A stretch of 64,000 bases of DNA, taken from Micromonospora cathayae (GTDB lineage: Bacteria; Actinomycetota; Actinomycetes; Mycobacteriales; Micromonosporaceae). The DNA lies in assembly GCF_028993575.1 (NCBI RefSeq), contig NZ_CP118615.1, positions 3,866,001-3,930,000 of the forward strand, written 5' to 3'. This document shows positions 37,329 through 49,133 of the stretch, one piece after another. How positions within the stretch are numbered: the stretch's first letter is position 1; each line of letters starts with the position of its first letter. The notes under the pieces were generated by a model. It saw only the letters and a list, made by a program, of their open reading frames with translations. It did no database searches and was not told the DNA's origin. A program made the position numbers and the translations under genes.

Positions 37329-38143
37329 CCGTCTTCTCGTCCGACCGATTTACCGAGTCGCTCCTTGCCCGGTTCCGCCGCTGGTGGCGGGAGTTCAGTC
37401 GGCCGGTCGTCCCGGAGCCGATCGTCACCCTGCCGGCCCCACCGCCGCCCGCGGAGCTGGTGCTGCGGCGGGAGGCCCGCGAGCCGGTGCTGGTACCGGC
37501 CCGGGGGGACGCTTTCGACTTCCAGGTGCACCCCGCGTACACCTGGACGGGTCGGGGTGCCTCCTTCGGCGAGTTCCGTCAGCGGGTGGACGGCTATCTC
37601 GACTGGGCGGGCGGCGTGGTCCGGGACCAGGCGGCCGACCTCGCGCGGCGGCACGAGCCGCACCGTTCGCACGAGCTCGAACGGGCCCTGAACGCCCATC
37701 TCGCGGGGCAGGTCTGGCCCCGGGGCGGGGACGGCCCACGGTTCACGGTGCAGGTGCGCGTCCTGCCCGATCAACGGATCCGGGATCAGCTGCGGCCGTA
37801 CTGGGAGGAGCGGATCCGGCTGGAGTGCCGGCACGAACTGGACACCCTGCGGACGCGGCAGGCGGAGGACCTGACCAGCCGCTGGCGTGAGGTGCTCAGC
37901 CGGCTGGCGGACGATCCGGTGACCCGGCACGCGGCCCGGCTGACCGAGAAGCAGTTCGCGCAGGTCTTCGGCGAGTACGCCGACGAGCGTCGCCGGGTGC
38001 CGATGGAGTTGGCCGAGCTGCTCCGGGACGCCCTGAAGGGGCACCACGACCTGGGGCTGGGGCCGTCGGAGTACACCGAGGCGTGGGACGCGGCGATCCG
38101 CGCCCATCAGCGGCAGTACGGGCTGACCGTGGAGTCGGCCTGA
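37325..38143 (+). CDS. Unknown third protein of the cyclase-like cassette
   Basis: 272 residues, ATG overlapping the previous stop (ATGA). An amphipathic basic N-terminus (FTESLLARFRRWWREFSRP) is followed by a PAPPPPAE linker. Then comes an alpha/beta region (FDFQVHPAYTWTGRG..., FTVQVRVLPDQRIRDQLRPYWEERIRLECRHELDTL) that ends in long charged helices. The strand-then-coiled-coil layout recalls SPFH or stomatin-like proteins but no signature residue confirms it. No membrane-spanning segment is certain. Role inferred only from strict coupling with the two preceding genes. Confidence 0.6.
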   Translation: MTVFSSDRFTESLLARFRRWWREFSRPVVPEPIVTLPAPPPPAELVLRREAREPVLVPARGDAFDFQVHPAYTWTGRGASFGEFRQRVDGYLDWAGGVVRDQAADLARRHEPHRSHELERALNAHLAGQVWPRGGDGPRFTVQVRVLPDQRIRDQLRPYWEERIRLECRHELDTLRTRQAEDLTSRWREVLSRLADDPVTRHAARLTEKQFAQVFGEYADERRRVPMELAELLRDALKGHHDLGLGPSEYTEAWDAAIRAHQRQYGLTVESA

Positions 38144-38228
38144 CCTGCCGTCGCTGGTCGTGGGGTGTGCCGGCCGGTCACCGTGGCGGCACCCGGTCGC
38201 CGTCGGCGCACCCCACCCTGCGTCATCA

Positions 38229-38300
38229 TCATGCAGGGGGCCGTATTTATTTGCGGTGACCCATCGGGCCGGCTACCATCTCCGTATAGTCATGCGGAGG
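38229..38300 (+). promoter_or_regulatory. Putative ArgR operator and argC promoter
   Basis: An AT-rich island in a GC-rich context: CATGCA near 38229, GTATTTATTTGCGG at 38243-38256, and GTATAGTCATGCGG containing a good -10 (TATAGT, 38285-38290), followed by GGAGG at 38296. CATGC/ATTTGC half-sites resemble ARG boxes and argR is in the operon, but no full palindrome is clear. Confidence 0.4.
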
Positions 38301-38305
38301 TAGGT

Positions 38306-39310
38306 ATGGGTATTCGAGTTGCGGTCGCGGGAGCGAGTGGCTACGCCGGTGGCGAGCTGCTGCGCCTGATCGCCGGCCACCCCGAGTTCGACCTGGTCGT
38401 CGCCACCGCCCACACCCAGGCCGGTCAGCCGGTCAGCGCCGTACACCCACAGCTCGCCGGGCTGGACCTGACCCTCGCCGCCACCGACCCGGCCGGCCTG
38501 GCCGAAGCGGACCTGGTCTTCCTCGCCCTGCCGCACGGCGAGTCGGCCGCCCTCGCCGCCGATCTGCCGCCCACCGTCAAGGTGGTCGACCTCGGTGCGG
38601 ACCACCGGCTCACCGACGCCGCCGCCTGGGCGCGGTACTACGGCGGACCGCACGCCGGCGCCTGGACCTACGGCCTGCCCGAACTGCCCGGCCAGCGGGC
38701 CGCCATCGCCGCCGCCGACCGGGTCGCCGCCACCGGCTGCTACGCGGTCGCCACCACGCTCGCCCTGGCCCCGCTGGTCGCCGCCGGGGCGGTCTCGCCG
38801 GCCGACGTGGTGGTGGTCGCCGCCTCCGGCACCTCCGGCGCGGGCCGCGCCGCCAAGCCGCACCTGCTCGGCAGCGAGGTGATGGGCGACCTGTCGCCCT
38901 ACAAGGTCGGCGCGCACCAGCACGTGCCCGAGATCAAGCAGGCCAGCGGCGCGACCGGGCTGAGCTTCACCCCGATCCTCGCGCCGATGCCCCGGGGCAT
39001 CCTCGCCACGGTCACCGCCGTACCGGCGACCGCCGGCACCGACCCGCGCGCCGTGCTCGCCGAGGCGTACGCGGACGCGCCGTTCGTGCACCTGCTGCCC
39101 GAGGGAAGCTGGCCGCACACCGCCGCCACCCTCGGCTCCAACTCCTGCCACCTCCAGGCCACCACCGACGTGGACACCGGTCGGGTGATCGTGGTCAGCG
39201 CCATCGACAACCTCGGCAAGGGTGCTGCCGGGCAGGCCGTGCAGTGCGCCAACCTGATGCTCGGCCTACCCGAGACCACCGGCCTCTCCGTCTGGGGGAT
39301 CGCCCCGTGA
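38306..39310 (+). CDS. argC: N-acetyl-gamma-glutamyl-phosphate reductase
   Basis: Third step of arginine synthesis. 334 residues from ATG 38306 (GGAGGT 6 nt upstream). MGIRVAVAGASGYAGGELLRLI is the NADP-binding start; the catalytic Cys lies in VAATGCYAVATTLAL near residue 146; GAHQHVPEI and LGSNSCHLQ follow. First gene of argCJBDFRH. The stop overlaps a repeat-encoded ORF rather than argJ directly. Confidence 0.96.
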   Translation: MGIRVAVAGASGYAGGELLRLIAGHPEFDLVVATAHTQAGQPVSAVHPQLAGLDLTLAATDPAGLAEADLVFLALPHGESAALAADLPPTVKVVDLGADHRLTDAAAWARYYGGPHAGAWTYGLPELPGQRAAIAAADRVAATGCYAVATTLALAPLVAAGAVSPADVVVVAASGTSGAGRAAKPHLLGSEVMGDLSPYKVGAHQHVPEIKQASGATGLSFTPILAPMPRGILATVTAVPATAGTDPRAVLAEAYADAPFVHLLPEGSWPHTAATLGSNSCHLQATTDVDTGRVIVVSAIDNLGKGAAGQAVQCANLMLGLPETTGLSVWGIAP

Positions 39311-39489
39311 GCGTGAGGAGTGCAGCGCAGCGGAGCCCCGCAGTCGCGAACGAAAGGTCGGCATCCGTGAGCGTGAGGAGTGCAGCGCAGCGGAGCCCCG
39401 CAGTCGTGAACGAAAGGTGGGCATCCGTGAGCGTGAGGAGTGCAGCGCAGCGGAGCCCCGCAATCGTGAACGAAAGGTCGGCACTGTGA
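39307..39489 (+). repeat. 60-nt tandem repeat (three copies) forming a coupled 60-codon ORF
   Basis: Three copies of an exact 60-nt period start at 39307, 39367 and 39427. The GTG at 39307 overlaps the argC stop and the TGA at 39487-39489 overlaps the argJ GTG, so the repeat is one open frame coding three 20-residue units of the type SVRSAAQRSPAVANERSASV. Each unit starts with GTGAGCGTGAGGAGTG, which carries its own GAGGAG. From memory, similar GAGGAGTGCAGCGCAGCG sequences are dispersed in Micromonospora genomes. Whether a peptide is made is unknown; the ORF may exist only to keep argC and argJ translationally linked. Confidence 0.85.
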
Positions 39490-40658
39490 CCGTCACCGCC
39501 CCTCGGGGCTTCCGGGCGTCCGGCGTCGCCGCCGGGCTGAAGAGCGGCGGCGCGCCAGACGTCGCCCTGGTCGTCAACGACGGCCCCGACGCGACCGTGG
39601 CCGGGGTGTTCACCGCCAACCGGGTCAAGGCCGCGCCGGTGCTCTGGACCCAGCAGGTGGTCCGGGGCGGCGTGGTCCGCGCCGTCGTGCTCAACTCCGG
39701 TGGCGCGAACGCCTGCACCGGTCCGGCCGGTTTCCAGGACACCCACGCCACGGCCGAGCACACCGCCGCCGCGCTCACCTCGGCCAGCCCTCGGCTGCGT
39801 CTCGGCGCGGCCGACGTCGCGGTCTGCTCCACCGGCCTGATCGGCGAGCGGCTGCCGATGCCGAAGCTGCTCCCCGGTGTCCGGGCCGCCATCCGCGGGC
39901 TGACCCGCGACGGCGGGGCCGCCGCCGCGCAGGCGATCATGACCACCGACACGAAGCCGAAGACCACGGTGGCTGCCGGCCCCGGCTGGACCGTCGGCGG
40001 GATGGCCAAGGGCGCCGGCATGCTCGCCCCGGCCATGGCCACCATGCTCTGCGTACTCACCACCGACGCGGTGGCCGGACCGGACAGCCTCGACGCGGCG
40101 CTGCGGGCCGCCTGCCGGGTCACCTTCGACCGGATCGACTCCGACGGCTGCATGTCCACCAACGACACGGTGCTGCTGCTGGCCAGCGGGGCCTCCGGCA
40201 TCGAACCGACGGTCGAGGAGCTGACCGCCGCCGTCACCGCCGCCTGCCACGACCTGGCCCAGCAGCTCATCGCCGACGCCGAGGGCGCGACCAAGCAGAT
40301 CGCCATCGAGGTGGTCGGCGCGGCCGACGACGACGACGCGGTCGAGGTGGGCCGGGCGGTGGCCCGCAACAACCTGGTCAAGACCGCGCTGTTCGGCAAC
40401 GACCCGAACTGGGGTCGGATCCTCGCCGCCGTGGGCACCACCGCCGCCGTGTTCGAACCGGACGACGTCGACGTGGCGGTCAACGGCGTCTGGGTGTGCC
40501 GGGCCGGGTCGGCCGCCGAGGACCGCTCGCTGGTCGACCTGACCGGGCGGGACGTGACCATCCGGATCGACCTGCACGCCGGGCCGGCCGAGGCCACCGT
40601 CTGGACCAACGACCTGTCCCACGCGTACGTGCACGAGAACTCGGCCTACTCGACATGA
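39486..40658 (+). CDS. argJ: Glutamate N-acetyltransferase / amino-acid acetyltransferase
   Basis: 390 residues. Recycles acetyl groups in the cyclic arginine pathway. [21 protein letters not shown] start, and the autocleavage site in [21 protein letters not shown], where the Thr of ATML becomes the N-terminal nucleophile of the beta chain (about residue 183). ATKQIAIEV and NPNWGRI-type [13 protein letters not shown] follow. The GTG overlaps the preceding repeat ORF stop. Stop overlaps argB. Confidence 0.96.
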   Translation: MTVTAPRGFRASGVAAGLKSGGAPDVALVVNDGPDATVAGVFTANRVKAAPVLWTQQVVRGGVVRAVVLNSGGANACTGPAGFQDTHATAEHTAAALTSASPRLRLGAADVAVCSTGLIGERLPMPKLLPGVRAAIRGLTRDGGAAAAQAIMTTDTKPKTTVAAGPGWTVGGMAKGAGMLAPAMATMLCVLTTDAVAGPDSLDAALRAACRVTFDRIDSDGCMSTNDTVLLLASGASGIEPTVEELTAAVTAACHDLAQQLIADAEGATKQIAIEVVGAADDDDAVEVGRAVARNNLVKTALFGNDPNWGRILAAVGTTAAVFEPDDVDVAVNGVWVCRAGSAAEDRSLVDLTGRDVTIRIDLHAGPAEATVWTNDLSHAYVHENSAYST

Positions 40659-41538
40659 CCCTCAGCAGTGATCTCACCCGGGCGCAGACCAAGGCCGCCA
40701 CGTTGATCGAGGCGCTGCCCTGGCTGGCCGAGTTCTCCGGGGCCACCGTCGTGGTCAAGTACGGCGGCAACGCCATGGTCGATCCGGAGCTGCAACGCGC
40801 CTTCGCCGCAGACATGGTGTTCCTCCGGTACGCCGGTCTCAAGCCGGTGGTGGTGCACGGCGGCGGGCCGCAGATCTCCGCGATGCTCGGCCGGCTCGGT
40901 ATCGACAGCGAGTTCCGGGGCGGCCTGCGGGTCACCACCCCGGAGGCGATGGACGTGGTCCGGATGGTCCTGGTCGGCCAGGTGGGCCGGGAACTCGTCG
41001 GGCTGATCAACGCGTACGGCCCGTTCGCGGTGGGCCTGTCCGGCGAGGACGCCCGGCTGTTCACCGCGGTGCGCCGCCCGGCGTACGTGGACGGTGAGCC
41101 GGTCGACGTGGGCCAGGTCGGGGACGTGGACTCGGTGGACACCTCCGCGGTGACCGACCTGATCGCCGCCGGCCGCATCCCGGTGATCTCGACCGTCGCG
41201 CCGGACGTCGACGGGGTGCTGCACAACCTCAACGCCGACACCGCCGCCGCCGCGCTGGCGGTCGCGTTGCGGGCCCGCAAGCTGGTCGTCCTCACCGACG
41301 TCCCCGGCCTGTACGCCGACTGGCCGGACACCACCAGCCTGGTCTCCGAGATCACCACCGACGACCTGGCGAAGCTGCTGCCCGGTCTGGAGTCCGGGAT
41401 GGTGCCGAAGATGGAGGCGTGCCTGCGCGCGGTGCGTGGCGGGGTTCCCGCCGCGCACGTGGTGGACGGCCGGGTCGCCCACTCCACGCTGTTGGAGGTG
41501 TTCACCTCGGAAGGGTTCGGAACGATGGTGGTCTCGTC

Positions 41539-41542
<4 letters not shown>
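40655..41542 (+). CDS. argB: Acetylglutamate kinase
   Basis: Second step of arginine synthesis, feedback controlled by arginine in actinobacteria. 295 residues. [10 protein letters not shown] (ATP loop), [38 protein letters not shown] and the C-terminal [29 protein letters not shown] overlaps the argJ stop by 4 nt and its own stop overlaps argD. Confidence 0.96.
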
Positions 41543-44388
<2,846 letters not shown>

Positions 44389-44392
<4 letters not shown>

Positions 44393-44517
44393 TCGAGCTG
44401 TACGACATCGGGGACACCCTCGACCGGTCCCTGGCGAGGGGTTCCGTGCGGTTGGGTGGCCTGCCGGGCCGGCCGGCCGTGCCGGGGGACGCCCGGTTGG
44501 GGGTTTCGGCGTGGTGA
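44389..44517 (+). CDS. Possible 42-residue coupled ORF between argR and argH
   Basis: ATG overlaps the argR stop (ATGA) and the TGA at 44515-44517 overlaps a GTG of argH, so translation could pass through it. It would encode [19 protein letters not shown]... followed by a Gly/Pro/Arg-rich half. No family recognised. It sits where argG lies in mycobacterial arg clusters, but shows no resemblance to argininosuccinate synthase. Could be a coupling ORF or chance. Confidence 0.35.
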
Positions 44518-45989
44518 CCACCAGAATGGTCGGGGTGGACGACAAGAGTCTGACCGAGAACAGCGCCGCGACCAACCGGACGAGCCTGTGGGGTGGCCGG
44601 TTCGCCGGCGGCCCCTCCGAGGCCCTGGCCCGACTGTCGGTGAGCGTGCAGTTCGACTGGCGACTGGCCCCGTACGATCTGGCCGGTTCCCGGGCGCACG
44701 CCCGGGTGCTGGCCGGGGCCGGCCTGCTGGACCCGGACGAGTTGGGGCGGATCCTCGCCGCGCTCGACGACCTGGAGGCCGCCTGCGCCTCCGGGGCGTT
44801 CCGGCCCACCGTCGACGACGAGGACGTGCACACCGCCCTCGAACGCGGCCTGCTGGAGCGTCTCGGCAGCCTGGGTGGCAAGCTGCGCGCCGGCCGGTCC
44901 CGCAACGACCAGGTCGCCACCGACCTGCGGCTCTACCTGCGTGACCACGCGCGGGGCGTGGCCGCCCGGCTGGTCGAGCTGGCCGAGGCCCTGGTCGAGC
45001 AGGCCGAACGGCACATCGACACCGCCGCGCCGGGGATGACCCACCTCCAGCACGCCCAGCCGGTCACCTTCGGGCACTGGCTGCTGGCCCACGTGCAGCC
45101 GTTGCTGCGCGACCTGGAGCGGCTGCGGGACTGGGACCACCGCACCGCGGTCAGCCCGCTCGGCGCGGGCGCGCTCGCCGGTTCCGGCCTGCCGCTGGAC
45201 CCGGTGGCGGTCTCCAAGGAGCTGGGCTTCCGGACGTCCTTCGCCAACTCGATGGACGCCGTCGCCGACCGGGACTTCGTCGCCGAGTTCCTCTTCGTCA
45301 CCGCGCTGGTCGGGGTGCACCTGTCCCGGCTCGGCGAGGAGGTGGTGCTCTGGACCTCGCAGGAGTTCGGCTGGGTCGAGCTGGACGACGCCTTCGCCAC
45401 CGGCTCGTCGATCATGCCGCAGAAGAAGAACGCGGACATCGCCGAGCTGGCCCGGGGCAAGTCCGGCCGGCTGGTCGGCGGGCTGATGGCCGTGCTGACC
45501 ATGCTCAAGGGCCTGCCGATGGCCTACGACCGGGACATGCAGGAGGACAAGGAGCCGGCCTTCGACGCGGTCGACACCCTGGAACTGCTACTGCCGGCGC
45601 TGGCCGGGATGATCTCCACGATGACGGTCCGGGTGGACCGCCTGGTGGCCGCCGCGCCGGTGGGATTCTCGCTCGCCACCGAGGTCGCCGACTGGCTGGT
45701 CCGCCGCAACGTCCCGTTCCGGGACGCGCACGAGATCACCGGCAAGCTGGTGGCGCTCTGCGCGGCCCGGGACTGCGCCCTCGACGAGGTCACCGACGCC
45801 GACCTGGCGGCGGTCAGCGCGCACCTCGACCCGTCGGTGCGGGACGTGCTCTCGGTCCGCTCGGCCCTGGCCGCCCGGATCACCCCCGGCTCGACCGGCC
45901 CCGGACCGGTGGCCGACCAGCTCGCCGCCGCCGCCGACCAGCTCGTCGGCTGGCGGGAGTGGGCCGCCGAGCGGGTGGTACCCCGCTGA
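44511..45989 (+). CDS. argH: Argininosuccinate lyase
   Basis: Last step of arginine synthesis. About 490 residues: TSLWGGRFAGGPSEALARLSVS, DDEDVHTALERGLLERLG, GKLRAGRSRNDQVATDLRLYLRD, TAAPGMTHLQHAQPVTFGHWLLA (catalytic His) and the fumarase-type signature GSSIMPQKKNADIAEL. Starts at GTG 44511 or 44514, or ATG 44526, are all possible; the first two couple to the upstream small ORF. argG, which makes its substrate, is not in this window. Confidence 0.95.
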   Translation: MVTTRMVGVDDKSLTENSAATNRTSLWGGRFAGGPSEALARLSVSVQFDWRLAPYDLAGSRAHARVLAGAGLLDPDELGRILAALDDLEAACASGAFRPTVDDEDVHTALERGLLERLGSLGGKLRAGRSRNDQVATDLRLYLRDHARGVAARLVELAEALVEQAERHIDTAAPGMTHLQHAQPVTFGHWLLAHVQPLLRDLERLRDWDHRTAVSPLGAGALAGSGLPLDPVAVSKELGFRTSFANSMDAVADRDFVAEFLFVTALVGVHLSRLGEEVVLWTSQEFGWVELDDAFATGSSIMPQKKNADIAELARGKSGRLVGGLMAVLTMLKGLPMAYDRDMQEDKEPAFDAVDTLELLLPALAGMISTMTVRVDRLVAAAPVGFSLATEVADWLVRRNVPFRDAHEITGKLVALCAARDCALDEVTDADLAAVSAHLDPSVRDVLSVRSALAARITPGSTGPGPVADQLAAAADQLVGWREWAAERVVPR

Positions 45990-46024
45990 GTGCGGGCCGG
46001 GCCGCCCTCCGGGGCGGTCCGGCC

Positions 46025-46061
46025 GTCGCGGCGCGCGGAAGGGAAGCCCGCGCGCCGCGAC
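46025..46061. terminator. Strong hairpin after argH
   Basis: Perfect 14-bp stem, arms GTCGCGGCGCGCGG (46025-46038) and CCGCGCGCCGCGAC (46048-46061) with a 9-nt loop. A second imperfect GC hairpin precedes it (about 45998-46022). Located between convergent argH and the MMPL gene. Confidence 0.75.
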
Positions 46062-46064
46062 CTC

Positions 46065-46127
46065 CGCGCAGCGTCAGTGAGGTGATCTCCGCGCAGCGTC
46101 AGTGCCGCGTCCGCCGCGCAGCGTCAG
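46065..46127. repeat. 25-nt repeat, three copies, ending on the MMPL stop codon
   Basis: CGCGCAGCGTCAG occurs at 46065, 46090 and 46115, a 25-nt period. Read on the minus strand, the first copy contains the last codon and TGA of the MMPL gene and the others repeat it downstream. Confidence 0.85.
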
Positions 46128-48367
46128 GAGCCGGCGGCCGCTCCCACGGTCTCCCCGGTCGTCGGCCGGCGGCGGCCCCAGGCCCGCTCGCCGCAGAGCG
46201 CCAGCGCCGCCGGCAGCAGCACCCCGCGTACCACGGTGGCGTCCAGGAACACCGCCACCGCCATGCCGAAGCCGAGCATCTTGTACTCGACGGCGCTGAG
46301 GGTCAGGAACACCGCGAAGACCGCCACCATGATGGTCGCCGCGCTGGTGACCACCCCGGCGCTACGGGCCACCCCGTCCACGATCGCCCGGCGCGGGGCC
46401 GCCCCGGCGGCCCACCGTTCCCGGACCCGGCTGAGGACGAACAGGTGGTAGTCCATGCTCAGGCCGAAGAGCAGGACGAACATGAACAGCGGCAGCCAGC
46501 CCACCACCCCGCCGTACGGGGTGAAGCCGAGCGGGCCGGCCAGGTGCCCGTCCTGGAACGCCCAGGTCAGCACCCCGTAGGCCGCGCCGAGGGACAGCAG
46601 GTTGAGCGCGATCGACACCAGCGGCACGACCAGCCCCCGGAAGGTCAGCGCGAGCAGCACGAACGCCAGCAGCAGCACCGCGCCGACCACCAGCGGCGCG
46701 CGTCCGGTCATCCGTTCGGTGAAGTCGTACGCGAACGCGGTGCGGCCCATCACCGCGTACCGGATGCCGTCGACCTGCCCGAGGGTGGCCGGCAGCACCT
46801 CGTCGCGGAGCTGCCGCAGCGCCCGGTTCGAGGCCGGATCGGTGCCGGTACCGGCCAGCGGCACCCGGACCACGACGGCCCGGTCGACCTCGGCGACGGT
46901 CACCGGCCCGGCGAGCCCGGCCCGGTCGGCGGCGACCCGGGCCCGGAGCGCGGCCAGCGCCTCGGCCACGTCCGGCCGGTCGCCGACCGGGTCGGCCGCC
47001 CCGCTCCACACCACCACCCGGGCCGGGGTGGCGGCACCGGGGAACTCCTCGTGCATCCGGATCGCCGCGTCCACCGTCGGCACGCTGCGCGGCAGGCTGT
47101 CCACCACGGCGGCGTCCTGCGGGTGCAGGTGCAGCGCGGGCGCGGCCAGCACCGCCAGCAGCAGCACGCCCAGGCCGCCGCCGACCAGTGGACGGCGGAC
47201 CACGGCGGTGGCGACCGTCGACCAGAACCGGGACGGACGCGCGGCGGTGCGGCGTCGACCCAGCCACGGGAGCCGGGCCCGGTCCACCCGGTCGCCGAGC
47301 ACGGCCAGTACCGCGGGCAACGCGGTCACCGAGGCGAGCATCGTCGCGCCGACCACCAGTACGGTGCCGACGGCGGCCCCGGTGAACGCGCCGATCCCGG
47401 TCAGCAGCAGCCCGCCGAGGCAGAGCATCACGGTCAGGCCGGAGACCACCACCACCCGACCGGAGGTGCCGGCGGTGATCCGCAGGGCCTCGCGCACGGT
47501 ACGGCCGGCGGCCCGTTCCTCCCGTTGCCGGCGCAGGTAGAACAGGCAGTAGTCGACGCCGACGGCCATCCCGATCAGCAGCACCATCGGGGCGACGACG
47601 CTGTTGATCGGCAGCCAGTGGTCGACCACCTGGAGCAGGCTCAGGGTGCCGACCACGGCGGTCAGGGTGAGCAGCAGGGGCACCGCCGCGGCGACCAGGG
47701 AGCCGAACACCGCCAGCAGGATCACCAGGGTCAGCGGTAGCGAGATGTGGTGGGCCACCGCGAAGTCGCTCTTGACGCCCTGGTCCACCGCGCGGGTGAG
47801 GCTGCGGTCGCCGGCCTGGGCGAGCCGGACGTCCGGGTGCCGCGCCGCCACCTCGGCGACGGCGGCGGTCGCGGCCGTCCAGCGGGCTTCGCGCTGGTCG
47901 ATGTCCCCGTTGACCTCGAAGGTGACCAGCACCGCCCGGCCGTCGGTGGCGACCCGGTCCGCGCCGTCCGGCCCGAACGGGGAGTACACCGCGCTGACCG
48001 GCTGGTCCGGCGTGCCGGTGAGGGTGCCCAGCAGATCGTCCACCGCGGCCCGGACCGCCGGGTCGTCGGCGGCCGGCGGAGCGTCCGGGACGGCCGACCG
48101 GACCAGGACGTTCTCCTGGACCGGTTCGTAGCTGCCCTGTGCCTCGATCGCCCGGCGGGCCGTTCCGGCCTCGCCCGGGTCGTTGGCGGGGGCGCCACCG
48201 CCGGGGACCAGCATGCCGGCCAGTACGGCCGCGCCGACCAGGGCCAGCCAGCCGGTGATGGCACGGACGGGGTGGCGGACCGACCAGTCGACCGTCCGTT
48301 CGGTCAGCGTCCGGGGCGGTGGGGGAAGAGGTGTCGGCGGTGCCGCCGACTTGCGTTCGCGCAGCAT
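46124..48367 (-). CDS. MMPL-family RND transporter
   Basis: 747 residues with about twelve membrane helices in two halves: first helix near 35-55 (RAITGWLALVGAAVLAGMLV), an extracytoplasmic loop to about 190, helices 195-370, a second loop about 395-560, and helices 565-730. RND/MMPL hallmarks GMAVGVDYCLFYLRRQREE and GLSMDYHLFVLSRVRE with the paired Asp-Tyr are intact. In actinobacteria such proteins export lipids or siderophores or drugs; no cargo is indicated here. Downstream (minus) of an ArsR-like regulator and a small membrane protein, separated by a terminator hairpin. Confidence 0.92.
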   Translation of the reverse strand: MLRERKSAAPPTPLPPPPRTLTERTVDWSVRHPVRAITGWLALVGAAVLAGMLVPGGGAPANDPGEAGTARRAIEAQGSYEPVQENVLVRSAVPDAPPAADDPAVRAAVDDLLGTLTGTPDQPVSAVYSPFGPDGADRVATDGRAVLVTFEVNGDIDQREARWTAATAAVAEVAARHPDVRLAQAGDRSLTRAVDQGVKSDFAVAHHISLPLTLVILLAVFGSLVAAAVPLLLTLTAVVGTLSLLQVVDHWLPINSVVAPMVLLIGMAVGVDYCLFYLRRQREERAAGRTVREALRITAGTSGRVVVVSGLTVMLCLGGLLLTGIGAFTGAAVGTVLVVGATMLASVTALPAVLAVLGDRVDRARLPWLGRRRTAARPSRFWSTVATAVVRRPLVGGGLGVLLLAVLAAPALHLHPQDAAVVDSLPRSVPTVDAAIRMHEEFPGAATPARVVVWSGAADPVGDRPDVAEALAALRARVAADRAGLAGPVTVAEVDRAVVVRVPLAGTGTDPASNRALRQLRDEVLPATLGQVDGIRYAVMGRTAFAYDFTERMTGRAPLVVGAVLLLAFVLLALTFRGLVVPLVSIALNLLSLGAAYGVLTWAFQDGHLAGPLGFTPYGGVVGWLPLFMFVLLFGLSMDYHLFVLSRVRERWAAGAAPRRAIVDGVARSAGVVTSAATIMVAVFAVFLTLSAVEYKMLGFGMAVAVFLDATVVRGVLLPAALALCGERAWGRRRPTTGETVGAAAGS

Positions 48368-48441
48368 GACCTGCTGTCCTTTGCGGTGGAGGGAGCATTG
48401 CGTGAAGAGCTCGCCCCAGGGCGAGGTGGTGCTTCGTCCGA

Positions 48442-48475
48442 GCCGGGTCGTCGAGTTGCCGCTCGACGACCCGGC
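48442..48475 (-). terminator. Hairpin after the small membrane-protein gene
   Basis: 14-bp perfect stem, arms 48442-48455 and 48462-48475 (GCCGGGTCGTCGAG and its complement), 6-nt loop. It lies 17 nt beyond the end of the minus-strand small gene and 75 nt before the MMPL start. Confidence 0.7.
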
Positions 48476-48491
48476 AGCCGGTGGACCCCGG

Positions 48492-48764
48492 TCAGTCGAC
48501 CTCGCGCAGCGTCCGCTCGATCGAGCTCATCCGGGTTTCCATGGTGGTCAGCCGGCCGCTGAGCTCGCCGAGTTGGCGGGTGAGTTCCTGCTGGGTGTGT
48601 GCCGACTGTTCGGCCAGGGCGCGGTATTCCTGGTCCCGGGCCAGTTCGGCGCGGGCCCGCCAGGTGGGGGCGATCCGGGCGATCACCGCGAGCAGCACGA
48701 TGATGATGATGGCGAAGATGCCGATCGCGCCGACGATCTCCGCCGCGTCGTGTCCGTCCATCAT
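48492..48764 (-). CDS. Small membrane protein with coiled coil
   Basis: 90 residues. One hydrophobic helix (IVGAIGIFAIIIIVLLAVIARIA, about 10-32) is followed by a predicted coiled coil (LAEQSAHTQQELTRQLGELSGRLTTMETRMSSIERTL). ATG overlaps the stop of the ArsR-like gene, so it is co-translated with the regulator. No family name recognised; may anchor or modulate the neighbouring system. Confidence 0.75.
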   Translation of the reverse strand: MMDGHDAAEIVGAIGIFAIIIIVLLAVIARIAPTWRARAELARDQEYRALAEQSAHTQQELTRQLGELSGRLTTMETRMSSIERTLREVD

Positions 48765-49126
48765 CGACCGCCCTTTCCGTCGTCCGTCCCGGTCGGCTCG
48801 ACCGTGAGGGTCGTCGCCGCGTCCGCGATCGTCTCCGGCGTGAGCCGGTACGCGAACGGTCGTACCTCGTAGAACTTCATGGCCTTCCCGTCTGCCGAGA
48901 GTTCGAGGTGGGCCGTCACCAGTCCGGCCGCCTCGAGCTTCTTGAGGTGAAGTTGCAGCAGGGCCCGGCTGATGCCCAGCTCGCGGGCCAGCCGGCTGAC
49001 GTAGGTCCGCTCCCGCGCCAGCACGGCGATCACCCGGAGCCGGTGCGGATTCGCCAGCGTGCCGAGGGCCAGCAGCAGCTCGTCACCGCTCGGCAGTTCG
49101 TCACCGCTCGGCGGATCCCCGCTCAT
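48761..49126 (-). CDS. ArsR-type winged-helix regulator
   Basis: 121 residues from ATG 49126; a GTG at 49141 would add five. Winged helix: LLALGTLANPHRLRVIAVLARERTYVSRLARELGISRALLQLHLKKLEAAGLVTAHLEL, an ArsR/HTH_20-like fold, then a KAMKFYEVRPFAYRLT wing and tail. No metal-binding Cys motif is visible. An inverted repeat overlaps its putative promoter, suggesting autoregulation. First gene of a unit leading to the small membrane protein and perhaps the MMPL transporter. Confidence 0.85.
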   Translation of the reverse strand: MSGDPPSGDELPSGDELLLALGTLANPHRLRVIAVLARERTYVSRLARELGISRALLQLHLKKLEAAGLVTAHLELSADGKAMKFYEVRPFAYRLTPETIADAATTLTVEPTGTDDGKGGR

Positions 49127-49133
49127 AGCTCGA

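Noticed and set aside
39307..39486. CRISPR-like array between argC and argJ
   Set aside because: Three contiguous 60-nt copies without spacers. The structure is explained by a tandem repeat ORF.
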